In this document: positions 47,156 through 59,949 of the stretch, piece by piece
Position numbering within the stretch: the stretch's first letter is position 1
How the letters are laid out: each line of letters opens with the position of its first letter
Source: Ceratobasidium sp. AG-K
Lineage: Eukaryota > Basidiomycota > Agaricomycetes > Cantharellales > Ceratobasidiaceae
Length of the DNA: 64,000 nt
Assembly: GCA_037039685.1 (NCBI GenBank)
Contig: JAWNGF010000002.1
Span: 3,782,001 to 3,846,000 of the forward strand
Direction of reading: 5' to 3'
Made by a program: the position numbers and the translations under genes
The notes under the pieces: generated by a model
Databases searched by the model: none
The model's input: only the letters and a program-made list of their open reading frames with translations
Told to the model about the DNA's origin: nothing

Positions 47156-49477
47156 ATGTTTGAGGTTCAAGGAGCAAAACCCGGACAGTCTGGAATGAGA
47201 CAAGCACAGTGGCAAGCTGATGGTAGCTCGTACAAAGAAACCAACCCGTATTCCGTCCCACCAGGGTGTTACACCAACGTTACAGCACGATGTCCGCCGT
47301 GTGAGATACGTCAAGGGCCAACTGGAAGAGGGATATATTGCAAGCCTTCCCTGGCTGATGAGCTCATACCAAGACGCGGTAAGTCTATTCTAATAACCCT
47401 TCGAGGCCCTGATTCACAATGGCTTCGAAACGAAATAGGTGCGGTCATGATGCGAATCGCCCCTCCGGTTAATGCGCTCACTACTCGCTATCTTTCAACC
47501 CATTGCTCGGCGTGTCATGAGGAGCAAAGCGCTGATGTACTGAAGAGGTGCCAAAAATGCAGAGTAGTTCGGTATTGTGACCAGGTTCGTTGCAAAGCTT
47601 ATCTTTGGCCCAACTACCTTACCCCCTTTGGCATCAAGGAGTGTCAAAAACACGATTGGCGTGTCCATAAATTTGAATGTCCAGCCCTGGTTGCACATGC
47701 CGAGCGGCGCGCCGCCAACCTAGAACCCAAGGAAGATGGAGATACAGAAGTCGCACAAGACGATATACTCGTGCCTTCGGAGACTATCCGTGCTTTGGGT
47801 CGCTTGCTATGGATTCAATTCCGAGAGAAACCTGGAAGTCCATTGGTGAGATAACGTTTAATGATTGACACTTCACCTTATTGATACATTCGATCGTAGC
47901 GGAAGGAGTTTGAGCTGCTACAATCACGTACGTGTGCCAGGTCTGGAGATGGTGCGAGCCCGGTAATGAATTAGCTGGTTAGATCGGGAACGGCTTACAC
48001 CTTCGTCTCCTCAAACCGCTTCGTACACAAGGCTCGGGCACGCACTAGCAGCATATGTATCACTTGGCGCTCCAGATCCTGCAAAAATGACGGAGTTGGG
48101 CATTGGCTCTGCTAGGGATCTTGTAGATTTGCTGTCCAAGGTAAACTCGTGCGACCGGTCTAAATCGCGTCCATGGTTAAAGCATGCACTAATAAAATTA
48201 TCATCTGCTGGCCAGTTTTCATCTAATGCACATACCCTCTCTACGCCTTCGCTTACTCCCATCGGCGTAACCTTGTCCCCGGTCGCCGCGTTAATCAACC
48301 ACTCCTGCATGCCTAACTGCGCAGTCGTATTTCCCAAAGGATCCCCAAGTCAAAAACTACCAAATGAACTTACCATTGTTGCTCTAGGCGACATAAAGCC
48401 GGGGGAGGAGGTATATGCGGCTCCTCTAGCACTGGTCTCATTTAGCTAAGCTTGTAATTGCGTTCGCAGCTCAAGCTCAGCTACGTCGACATTACTCTAC
48501 CCAGAGAGCACCGCCAGACCATTCTCAAGGAGAGATATTTCTTCGATTGCGAATGCCCCAACTGCAAGCTTGCAACGGTAGTCCCCAAAGGCTCCTACGT
48601 CGACGGCCGCAGGGCTCTTCGATGCGGAAATCCCAGTTGCGAGGGCTTCTTACCCATGCCTAGTACGTGCGAACCTTGCCGTTCTCCACACTAGTTCGGG
48701 ATAATAACTGTGCAACAGGTTTAGAAGATCCCATGCCCCCGAAAACAAAGGCCAAGTGCATTCAGTGCAGGACCGAGTGCACCATCGAACCGCCCGCAAT
48801 TGCAGATGCAATTCGGGTTGGGGAAGAGGGGCTGGAGAAGGCTGAAGCGCTTCAGTTTGATCGTAGGTTACTTTCCATCGCACCGATTAGCGTATAACCC
48901 CTGACCCCCTGCAGACCCTGATGAGGCATTCAAGTACACCTCAAACCTTCTGCGACTGGTCTCGAAATTTTTCCATGTCGGTTCGCACCCAGTTTTAGCA
49001 CTCACACGCGTCCACCTAGCACTTCTCATCGGTAGGCTCCAATCGGACCGGTCTATTCTAGATGAGACGATCCGCGCAGCCGCGCGCGTCGCGGCAGGCG
49101 TATCAGCTCTACACAGTCCTGGACATCCTGTGCGAGGGGTTGCATACGCCGAGCTCGGGAAACTGTTGGCTGCGGATGAGTATTATGCAGAGGGAGAGGA
49201 ACCTCCCGTGCCTACCAAGAGCCAGCTTGACCCCAAAGCCAACTTGACCTGGGCTGCGGGGGATGATGAACCTCTTCCTAAAGGGTTCGAGAGACTCCGG
49301 ATGGCACACCATGCACTTCTTCAGGCTCGCCAGGAGCTGAAAATTGGATTCGGATCGATAAATGAGGGCGGTGCTGTTGGAAGGGAGGTTACCGAGTTGG
49401 CTAAGCGCATCGAGACAGAGGTGGCCATCTGGAGAAAGGCTGGCGGAGGAATGCGTCCAGGACCTGCTGCCCAGTGA
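47156..49477 (+). CDS. SET-MYND (SMYD-type) lysine methyltransferase
   Basis: SMYD proteins methylate lysines of histones or other proteins using S-adenosylmethionine. After a poorly conserved N-terminus the split SET domain starts (GPTGRGIYC, AVMMRIAPPVNALTT), interrupted by a MYND zinc finger: HCSACHEEQ, LKRCQKCRVVRYCDQ and, across an intron, ECQKHDWRVHKFEC. The SET core has LSPVAALINHSCMPNCAVVF with the NHSC motif, IKPGEEL and SYVDITLPREHRQ. The post-SET cysteines follow (YFFDCECPNC), and a helical TPR-like C-terminus ends the protein. Several GT-AG introns of about 50-60 nt are required. The start at 47156 is the ATG closest to the conserved part. The gene converges on SAC6, 130 bp between stops. 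Its target is unknown. Confidence 0.85.
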
Positions 49478-49607
49478 AGCAACAAGGAACTTGCATGGTC
49501 AGAATATCATACCACGAAAAGGACAGTTTAAACCAATGAATCAATTAAAATCAATATTCTGTACAAATGCGGCCCTTTATACTTTGTTTCCTCATTCTGC
49601 TTTGCCT

Positions 49608-52422
49608 CTATTTCGTCAACGTAAGAGACATCAAGCTACCCACGAACGTCAAAATCTACGACCCCATATTATTAGCTTTCAGTGATGCTGAATTTGCTAG
49701 TAAACTCACCAAACGAGGTCGAATATCTACAATATCTTCCGGAACTAGGAAGATGAGCGCGTTCATCTTGCGTGCGATCGAAATTGCAAGCTTGGCTGTG
49801 ATACGTCGCGCATGAGATACAGACAAGCATGCGAACCAACATGAAACTAACCATTCTGTTTCTTCTCCTCGTCATTCCGTGCGGGGTTGTAAACCAAGGA
49901 GTAGTCCACGATTCCAGGCCTCATTGCGTCAAGCAAGTCAAGGAAAAACACGGCAGAAGATAGAGCGGGGTCCTATATGTAGGTTCAACTCAGTATCTTT
50001 CCTACGTTGATCATGGGCTTTTTCAAGACGTGCAAATACCAGGCCCTACTCCACGCTAGATCCGAGCCTTTATCAGACATACGAGACATAGCTTGAAGCA
50101 GAGCCCAGAATCGGACTACGCTGAATTATTCCAATCTGCTGCGTACCTTGAACGAGCGGAGTGGTGGGCTGTTGGATGTCGACCCTTGTCGTCCACTCAC
50201 GGTTGTGTTGGCCCACTTGAGCAAATCCTGGTCGGTTGGTGGACGACCGGTCTTGGTGAGCGAAGATAGCGTCTTATAGATACTCAGACTGGCGCATTTC
50301 ATTAGAGTGTTGTTCGCCGAATTCTATCGAGACTCACCGCATCAGCTGCCACACCAAACCCAGGACGAGTGTTTTGGTTCCATCAACGATATCAGACCCC
50401 TGAATCCCAACGATATGCATTCCGTTTGACTTGGCCAACTCGACAGCATAGTTGTTGTTTTCAACTGCCTTGAAGCGCGATAGACCAGCATGGGGGACTG
50501 GGCCCTCGTCCTCGTCATCCCCACCAACAGTAAAGGAAGCCTGGACTGGAGATGTGGGGAGCGGTTTGGGCTTGGACACTCGGCGCCAAATGACAGAGCC
50601 TGGGCTAACTTTGTCGAAAGCTTGAAGTATGACAACGCCATCCTAGGCAGCATAAGCATTAAGATATTGGCAACAGGTAAATAACACACCTTGAGGTCAT
50701 TGAACAAGTTGTAAACGCTGGGCTCGACATTCAGGGAGTTGAGCCATAAGGTGAACACGCGAGCCTCCCGTTCGCCCTCTGCGTCAAAGTCCTCGACGGC
50801 CTCAGTTGGCATCTACATTAACATCTCGCATGAGCTCAATCCATTCTCATATCAGTCAAGGTACCCACCGGCTCATCAAGGGGTGCGAGCCCAGGATGCG
50901 TGTTGAACAAGTGAGCAGTAAAAGCCAAGTTGAGCTTGGGGTTTCCAGCAACCATGGCCTGAGCAGAAAGGTACTTCCTACATCCAATCTTGTCCGCGTT
51001 TTGCAAAACCTGAGAAGAAAGTTAATATACCACACAAGGCATGTGAGAGACATGCCACACCATCTCTGCGCGCTTCAATGGGTCTCGCTCTTGGAGTGGC
51101 GCACGAGAGCACTCGGCAGGTTTCAGTTGGTTGAGCAGGATCGTATAGTTCTCGCCATCCGCTACGTCCCGGCTAAAGTTGTTTACTCTGTACAAAGAAA
51201 AGAGGTTGAACAACATTACAGATCCAGCTTGAAAAAAAAAACTTACTTCCGCTTGTGTCCTGCTGCCTTCAAGTGATAGTTGAACCAGCGGAGAAGCAGC
51301 TGGTCGGGCGGCAACCTAAGGAGATCCTCGACTGTTTCGCCTTCCTCAAGTAAACTATTCGCGCGCATATATTAACACAGACCGGATCCGCGCAAGACTC
51401 GCAACCTACCGGTAAAGCTCAGGGTGGTTCTTCAAGTCGATCTTACTGAGCAAACCACGGCGAATGATTTGCCAGATGAGGCCAAGAATCAAATGCTCTC
51501 GGCCTTCTGCGATATCAGAAGAGCCAATATTTACGACCGAACATCCAATAGCCTAGAACTGGGTTAGAATATAAACACTATACTAGAACGCCGCTGTGTT
51601 TACCTTGGCTGAAGTAATGACAATGTTGTTGTTCTCGGTGATCTGGAATGCGTTCAATCCCTTTTTGGTCTTGGGCACGTTCAGGACACGAGTATCGATG
51701 GTGTCAGGGACGGAGTCGTTGATAAGTTTACACAAGATCAGACCGTCTAAATATCAGTAACGAGATCAATCACCAAGCAGTCATCAAGGATCACTCTCTC
51801 ATACCTCGGCATTCATCAAACAGCTGCATGTTGTTGGTTGGGATAGGCAAACGCGATCCAATATCTGGATCGCCAGCCAGTACCTGATGGCCAAGATGAG
51901 CACGGCGATTGAGATTGGTCTCCAAAGACTTACCCCGTTGATATGGATAGTAAACTCGCTTCGCTCATCCTCGTTGATCGTGTGGCTGACATTCGCGTTT
52001 GATCCTTGCACCGTGACTTTGCCAGCCTTGGTTGGCAAAATGGTACTCGCGCGAGCAGTCCGTAGCTTGGTTACAAGCTGTTATCACCCTTCACTTTAGC
52101 CCTTGTCCCACCTTATTATAACCAGGTACAACCCACCTCGACCCAGTCTTCCAACTCGACCTTGCCAGACGCGTCAACACTGACGCCCTTGAGCACTTCA
52201 CGGACTTGATCATACGAGCCCTCGCCAGAGCTTTGAAGCGCGGAGATCGCGTTGGATTTGCTAATGGAACCGATTCCATCGGTATCAAGGTTACTAGAAA
52301 CAAGATATCAGCCCAGATACGCTAAGCGCAAGCCAAATCGCGTACTTGAACTTGTTAATCAAATCAAACATGTCCTCTTGCGTCACCTGAGGATACTTGC
52401 GTTGCAACTTGATCGCCTGCAT
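49608..52422 (-). CDS. SAC6: Fimbrin (plastin), actin-bundling protein
   Basis: Fimbrin cross-links actin filaments in patches and is needed for endocytosis and polar growth. The start [20 protein letters not shown] is close to the yeast Sac6 N-terminus. An EF-hand-like region follows ([15 protein letters not shown]), then four calponin-homology domains, recognisable from [130 protein letters not shown] and the end [20 protein letters not shown]. About ten short introns split it. All domains are present in order, so it looks complete. The stop at 49608-49610 follows a final exon [14 protein letters not shown]. Confidence 0.92.
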
Positions 52423-55400
52423 CGTGAGTTGCGTTTATTGTCTATAGTCTAGGGTGGGGTAAGATAAAGTGGAGATATAGTTCCGGCGAAACTTGCAGTT
52501 TATATTGATTTGTTGCCTGCGGGCGGCAATGCAGAGGACTTGGAGTGAGCTGCGGGTCGGAGGTTCGGCGTCGTGCGAATCCAAGGCTAAGGCTGAGGCG
52601 GTGCAACGCGTCATGGATCACCAGGGCTTACAGACTGATTACATTAGCCTGGCGCTAAGCTCAAGCTCCCGAGGTCCGTCTCCAGGAACGCAGCCATCGG
52701 CTTGCATCTGTGCAACCAGCTCCGGTCTCTATTCCATTACCGGAACCATCGAGCTAACGTACGATGGTAGCTTGATCCACGAACGATAACTACGACCATT
52801 TCATCCGGTTGAAATGAGAATCCCGTACAGCCTACCCGGGAACCTTGTGAATATTATCATAAATTAGTTCTCGGTAGTGCCGGCTATGCCGAACCGCTCC
52901 TGTGCACATCCATGCCTTTACAGTTGACTACTTCATTTCATTTCTCTTGCAACCTTCAAATCACTCTGGATGGATCGAGCGAGCCTGAGCGGTACAACTG
53001 AAATGCGCAATAACCTTTCGGGTTCTATTGCAGTACCTTTGTACATCACTGTTGGCGTCATCCACTCGTCCCTGGGCCGACGAAATGTAATAGTCCAGCC
53101 CTTTGTCGACCCGACCTCCTCGCCTATACATCCATTCTTGGACGATTGTATTAGATTTACAGAAGCCTGGAAGTTGTAATGTAAAGCTTCTTAGATAAAT
53201 GACGATTATTACGAGACGCCGAGGAATAATGCGCGCCCCACCTATGCTCGAGATTAACGACAATGACGCAGTTGTGCATCTACATACTATATCGAGGCGC
53301 AAATCAAGACATGAATCTTGATTTACTCCCAGTCTCACCGACGCTATCGATCCCCAACACAATGAAATCCAACTTGGGAGCGGAGCCTACGACCGAACTC
53401 CCACGCTTCATATTCCGCCAAAAAAGTATCCATTGTATGCGACGAACCGATCGGCCGCTAGCACGCCTATTCAACGTGCAACGCCTAGCCGACTCCTATC
53501 TCTTAATAGACAAGCGGTGCGCGCAGTTCCCGTGATCCGTAAAGGCGCTCACACGCCGCTGCAGCGTGGGATCTCGTACGAGTCGATCCCCGGAGTCTAA
53601 AGGGGGTCGTCGAAAGAAGAGTAGGGCGCAAGGGGTTGGGAGCTTGGGATCGAGATGATGCGGAAACCGGAATGTCGCAGCGGATTCCTTTATGATACGG
53701 ACGCATATGGAAACAACCCCAGGCCTCATAAGCGGCCTGATTTGGTTGCGTCTAGAGGCATACATAGACTTCCCGACGCGGCGCTATTGTCTAGCGTACA
53801 CCCTCAACACAACGCTTAAAGCAGATCTATGATGCGCTGGCGCTGCGCCTTGGGGCGAATCAGCCTTCCAGAAGATGTATACGTGTTGATCAGTTCGATC
53901 ATGACGGAAGTTACGGCCATATAGCTCTCATAGACCTATTGATAGAACTATACTTTACGCCTCATTATTGTTTCTGGAGGACCGACGCCACCGTGCTCCG
54001 ATTTCTATTGTAATTTTCGAGACAGTCGGAGCTTCGACGAAAGTATACAATGGTAGATCTGGGGGAACAGCGTCACATCGGATCACCAACACAGAATAAA
54101 CGCACCCGTCGGCTATCCAGGGACAGGAAGAATCAACAAAAGTTCCGTACCTGCCGAAATGGACCCAAACAACAATCGACGATCAGAAGCACGTGACGCC
54201 CACCTAGGCAAACACTGCCCGCCCTGGGACCGGGCTTACGAATCACCCGGTGGGGTGACAAAGCTTTCCCGAACCTACTCGATACCACTAGCAATTTCTA
54301 ATATATACTCGTCGTTTCCGAGATACGCGCAAGCCATATGGTACCGAAGAAAAAGCACAACGGGCCAAGTCATTCTCTTACCGCCGTGTGGAGGTGGGTG
54401 TGCAAAAAGCTTACTAGCCACCTCGGCGACCCTAGCCCACCGACCGGCTCCTATCCCCTCGACCAATAATCCGCCGACTAGTGACTCGTAACCGCGGCCA
54501 TTCTTCCACTTCCTAGTCTAATTTGCTGCGCCGCGGACGCCGCTGTGATTGAAGTGTTTCAGAACTTTCTACACAGAACAAGACAACAAAAACATAATTT
54601 ATCACAGCGGGCAAACACGGCTTTCGTATGTTTACGGGAAACAATACGTACCTAAACGGGTTAGACTTTAACCACGGTCGTATTCTCACTCCCATGTCTC
54701 TCTCGCTGTCTAACCGAATACTCGCGACAAAGACATCCCAACGAAACAGGGGCTCTAGTCTCATCGAAAAAAGTACCGAATGGTGTGGTAAATCTTTGCA
54801 ACATAACAACCAACATTTCCAAAGGAAGCGCGCTGAGCACGTATTGCCGTGCCCGGAGGCTGTTACACGTGTAGTGGCGCTTCGAAAACGCGGGGAATCA
54901 GGGACGGCGGCGGGTACACGTGTTTCGTCTGCCAGCCAAGCGCGGGGTCAATCCAAAAAATTTTGGGGTTCGTGATGTACAATTTAAATGTATCGCCGTG
55001 ACAAGCGACACGTCGGACGTCGGGGTCGGGTCGGGATTCAAGGGTCCTTCCGGTACTGTATAGGACCACAAATATCTGCCAGCTCATATTACTGCTGGCC
55101 ACCTCACGCCGAGTCCGAAATGAGCTCGATCCAAAGCACCGAAGGCGAGCAAATGTTTCTTCTGGAAGTGCGGGGACATTGAGGGTCAGGGTCGATTTTT
55201 CGTAGCGGGTGAGAATTGACACTCGTACGAGCCGCCAGTGTCGCGTGAATGGTCGCGTGAGCACGCAAGCTCCTGCTGCGACCTGAATCCAACCCGAATT
55301 TAATAGTAAAATACCCAAGGATGTGTCGTCGATGACAAGCGGAACGAAAGCGCCACCTGCGACTTTCGGCTCTTGCACCAAAATGAGGCTATCTAGCCCG

Positions 55401-56717
55401 GGAAGAGAACATCGTACGTACGAGAGACATCGGTGTCTTGAACGAGCTTGCTTCCGCAAACGATAGCCAGGGCCGCGAGATCGACGAATACGCCGAGGAT
55501 ATCGCTAGTACGCTTAGAGGATCGCCAGATGCGACACGAGGCAATACTCGAGTGGAGTAAATGAGTTTAAATTATGAATTAATATCGTCATTGTGCATGC
55601 TTGAGGTAGAAAAGACGCCAGCATCAACGAAATAAGTGGACCCACCTCGAGCGTACGTGCAAGATAACGAAAGACGGTTGTAGGTCAGTTTTACGTCTGT
55701 CGGGGAGTGGGGGTGGCAGAGTCGAGGGTGTTTGATAGGCCACCGTACATCGATATCCTGAGCGAGGGGCGTCGATTGGCCGGCTATCCAACGCCCTGAG
55801 AATGTGTTCTGCAACGAGGTGTGCAAAGCGGTTCGTACACGTCTTAAAAGACCTCTTACCTGTATCTAAACCCATTTCGTCGCCATGGCTCGAATTCTCG
55901 CTAATTATCAGTGCCTGTGGAAATGTGATACCTGCAACACGAGGCAGCCTCATGTCATGTCCTATAATTTATTCCCAGATGAATCGTTTGGGCACAGGGC
56001 AGGCAGGGTGAAATGCAATGCCAGGCGATGTGGATAGGAGCGGCAGGCGAGGAGGAAATAGGAGCAGGCGGGCAAGGCGAGGAGGAATAGGAGATAGGGG
56101 GTCACGAGGGCGATGGCATCGCATGTCATGGAGCGAAATGAAACGAGGGCGGGAAGTGTTTGTGCCCAAATCACATGCCCTGGAAATAAAGTTCTGATGT
56201 GGGGTGGAGTGGGTGACGTAAGACAAGTGCTATATGATGCGAGAAAAGCCCGGAAGGGTGGGGAAAAGCTGACCGGGGGGAGGGCGGGACCGGGAGCAAA
56301 GCTATTGTAGAAGCGATTGAATCAGTGGGGAATCGGGAGAATAGGAATCAGTCGAGCAATAGGGAATCGGTCGAGCACTGGGGAGGAGCGTAGCAGAAGA
56401 TGAGCGACAATGGGCAGGGGGCGACGGATGCGATGACGACGGTGGAGTGGCCAGACCGCTGAGTAGCAATGCTAGACGATTGACTCGCAGATTAGCAACG
56501 AGCAGCAAAGCAGAAATGACTCGCGAGCGGACTAGCTTCGAGTTTCAAGCCACAATGCTATTCCCGGAAGCAAAGCTCTGCCGGCGGATGCAAATGGTCG
56601 GGCATTTACATATGAGCCGAGCATGGGAATACCTTGCCTCTGATTTTCCCCCCCGCCGAGTGCATTCGTTGCCCGCTCAACGACGACGCCCCACGAGCTC
56701 CTGCAGCCCACGTCGAA
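52423..56717. other. Long intergenic region without a supported gene
   Basis: About 4.3 kb. The longest frame is 54863-55459 on the minus strand (198 codons); it looks protein-like in places but has no domain I know and no clear start or splice partners. A purine-rich part at 55990-56450 holds short direct repeats (GCGAGGAGGAA(A)TAGGAG twice, GGGAATCGG/GGAATCAGTCGAGCA-type units). No RNA genes are seen. Confidence 0.35.
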
Positions 56718-58095
56718 ATGGCACACGTTCTCGCCGACACACGCCCGCGCTTCAATTCGTACCCGACGGCCATCAACACGTCGTACCCGCCGTCGAGTTC
56801 CAAGTATCACTATGCGCCCGCCACCCCTGCGAGCACCCCGACCAAGTCGCACCCTTCGTCCTCGTATCCCTACCGCACCGCCAACACCTCCCAGACCCGC
56901 CTCGCCGCCGCCCCTGTGACCCAGCAGTCTTCGTCGTCGCGGCCAGTGCCCCGCACATCGTCGTCGCAGCCCAACTCCCGGTCCGGCTCTGTGCCCGCCC
57001 CTGCTTCCCGCTCCAACCCCCTCCCGTCTGCCCCCGAGGCATACTCGCACTCGCGCAAGAGCTCCGTGTCCCGTCCGTCGACCAGTCGCCCTTCAACCTC
57101 GGACGAGCGCTATGCGACCCGGTCCCAGACGTCGCCTGCGTACATGGACGCCGGTGCCGCCCGCCAAGCCCGGTTGATTGCCGAGCGAGATGCAACCCTC
57201 AAGCGGATGGAAGCTCGCCAGCGCAAGGCCCAGGAGCAGGCGTGGTTCGAGGAGGGCCAGCGTCTGGCCAATGAGGCCGCGCGCAAGCAGCAGGAAGAGG
57301 AGCGGCGGCGTGCCGAGGACAAGGTGCGGGCCGACGAGAAGTTGCGTCGGGCCGCGCAGTTGCAAGCCGAGGAGGAGCGCAAGCTGCATGCGCGCAAACA
57401 CGAGCGAGGCCGCTCCCAGACCCACAACCCTGGCCAGCCTTCGGGCGACAAGAAATGGTACCAGGGCTGGTTCCGTGAAAAGAGCCGCGACGGCCGCCCC
57501 CGCAAGGACGAGCGTGGGTCCGACCGTGAGCAGCCTCGGGAGCGCGCCAAGAGCGAGGGCCGTGCGCGCGATGCCATGGATGCCCGCGAGCGTGTCGACA
57601 AGGACCGATCGCGCAGTGCCCAGTCCCCCTCTCAGATTGCCGCCGCCTGGAATACCTACGAGAAGACCTGTGCAGAGCTGATGGTGAGTCTGATAATCAT
57701 CTGTTTGTTCCTCCCTAACTTTCGCAGCAGGAATCCAAGTCGAGTAAAAAGGTCACCGCCACCAACCTGACCTTTTACGATATCCCCTGGCCCGTTCTCG
57801 GCCAGGCCAACACCTTCCACGACTTGACCAACCAGAACATCGCTGCATTCTTGCTCTCGCCCCACCATTCCCAGGGCAAGAGCCCTCGTGCTCGCCTTCG
57901 GGCCGCAATCCTCATCTGGCACCCCGACGTGAGTCCATTGCCTATTGCAAATATGACTCAGCTAACTGTTCTATGTAGAAATTCGCGCAAAAGGTTCTTC
58001 CGCATGTTGCCGAGTCCCATCGCCCTGCTGTCGTGGCCGCTGTCAACGTCGTCGCCCGCATCGTGACCGAGTTGATCAGCGCCCACGGCAACTAG
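56718..58095 (+). CDS. WHPDK-module protein, member C
   Basis: Three exons (56718-57683, 57728-57928, 57979-58095) encode 427 residues. The N-terminal 140 residues are Ser/Pro/Thr-rich; residues of about 145-250 form a charged coiled coil (RKQQEEERRRAEDKVRADEK) followed by a basic Arg/Asp/Glu region. The C-terminal module reads AAAWNTYEKTCAELM, LTFYDIPWPVLGQ, TNQNIAAFLLSPHHSQGKSP, RARLRAAILIWHPD and, across the last intron, KFAQKVLPHVAES and VNVVARIVTELI. This intron cuts between D and K, whereas member A is cut in front of the W. The first intron ends CAGCAG, so two acceptors 3 nt apart are possible. Function unknown. Confidence 0.8.
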
Positions 58096-59949
58096 TCTGC
58101 CATTCCGAGTCCATTCCGCCTGCTGCTCCCGTCTGCTTCGAATCACTCGTCTTCGTTCTTGTTTTGTTCTATGCTGCCCCTTTGGTCGTCGCTGCCCGTC
58201 AATACCCCGACGACCCGTTCAAAAGTGGCTAGGACCGCTTTCCATGCCTCCCTACATGCATTCCTTTAATAGCTCTGTCTGATTGACCGCCCGGACTTGG
58301 CGGTTGTCGGCCCTGCGGACCACTCTTTTAGCCTGCGATACACACATACACGCTCCTACCTCCGAACTATTGTCGGAAAGTCGTCGTGCGCCCGGTGTTA
58401 CCCCCTCCCTCCGATCAGCGACGATACTTGTTCGACCTCTGGCGTCGGCCGTCATCCCGGCGCCCCCCAAATCATATTCGGCGCCATCGCCCCATTTTCT
58501 CGCCGGCCCCATATATTTTCATCAGCCGGCCTTACGCTTACGACTTACGTTTTTACGACTGGACGTTTTGGATTCACGATCCCGCCGATGATTGAGGTGC
58601 TTGCGCATAGCACGCGAGGTGCTCTCTAAGCGGACGACCCTTACTCCCTTCCATTGACTCGTACCGATTCCGCCATGCCCTTTACACCGGAAGACACGCC
58701 GTGCATGTCCAATTCTGGCGCGCGAGCCGATGTCACCGGTTCTCTCCCTCTCGGACACTTCACCTCTCACCCCTCACCCCTCTACCATGGCGATCTGGAT
58801 CGACCATCATACCCTCGGTCCGCCGAGTTATTCTTATGTGCTCTCCCGCTTTGTTCATCCCAGCTATGCGCTGCCCTTGTACCCCGGTACACGAAAAGCA
58901 TATTATACTCGTCTAATAGTCCCTGCGTTGTTTCTGTTGTTACTGTCATTGTCTCGCTGTCTGGATTCGTTGTCACCCTTATCATTATAGTGGTGCTTGT
59001 GCGTTCATTTGTATATACTTTTTGCGCTCGTTTCTTTTTGGGGTGGGAATTTTATCACATTTTGATTTCATTCGCGTGATTGAAATTTTCGGGTGTGGGT
59101 CGTGCCCTCGGACATCTGGTACCTATCCCGCGCCCCCAGTGGCGAAAGTCTATTACTCGACGAACAGTCTCCCGCTCACGGTTAGCAACAACTGCAGAAC
59201 GTTATCGCTCAAACGAGCCAACAGCGCTATTGCGCTCTGCGGCTCGACGACAACCATCCATGCAGTCCGATGCAGCACGATATATCTATGCGTAACCCAC
59301 ATATGTTCAACGCCTACATTTCACTGACAGCTTCTCCAACGTCTGATAAGCATCGGTGCAACTCGAGTTGCCTACCGTGTGCGCTGCCGTCGACGAGTGT
59401 GGCGGACAATAGGAAGTGTATTTGTGGTTATTGATATCTTACCAGCGAGTTATTCGTTCTCTATTTGGGTTTGTAGGTTACCCCTTTGCTCGAGCCTGAA
59501 TAATAATCCATTGGAGCGCCGGCTAATACAGTCCGCATTATTCAAAAGTCAACTGACCCCGTCAACATCCGAGGCCCCTCGAGCGGGCTATGAACCCCTT
59601 CATTTGGTGCAGGCCAGACCGAGGTCGGCTCCATCCCGAATCAAGCTATCCTTATCGCAGAATACGATAGACTCGTGACTGGCACGTTGTCGAGCGATGC
59701 AGCACGCGGCAAATAGGGGCATCATTTAGTGGGTTGGAAAACGTGTGCGTGCGGCCGCACCGGTATGACGCTATGTCAATAATTTACTTTTGCATGACGC
59801 TGGGGCAATAGTCCCAGCCTGCTTGTATGACGGACGGTATTGATTTTATTTCAAGTTTTTAACGTTGGGATTACGTCATAGGTTACTCTTTGCTCCACTC
59901 TCTGGTTCGCGGCGGACTCCCCTAGTCCAGATGAAATCCTACACTGATG
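58096..59949. other. Intergenic region between WHPDK gene C and the hydrolase gene
   Basis: About 1.9 kb. A 141-codon frame (58654-59079) ends in one hydrophobic segment but is unrecognised and overlaps likely 3' UTR sequence. Nothing is supported. Confidence 0.4.

Noticed and set aside
58654..59079. 141-codon frame with one hydrophobic segment
   Set aside because: No homology or promoter evidence; lies in probable 3' UTR sequence of the WHPDK gene C.
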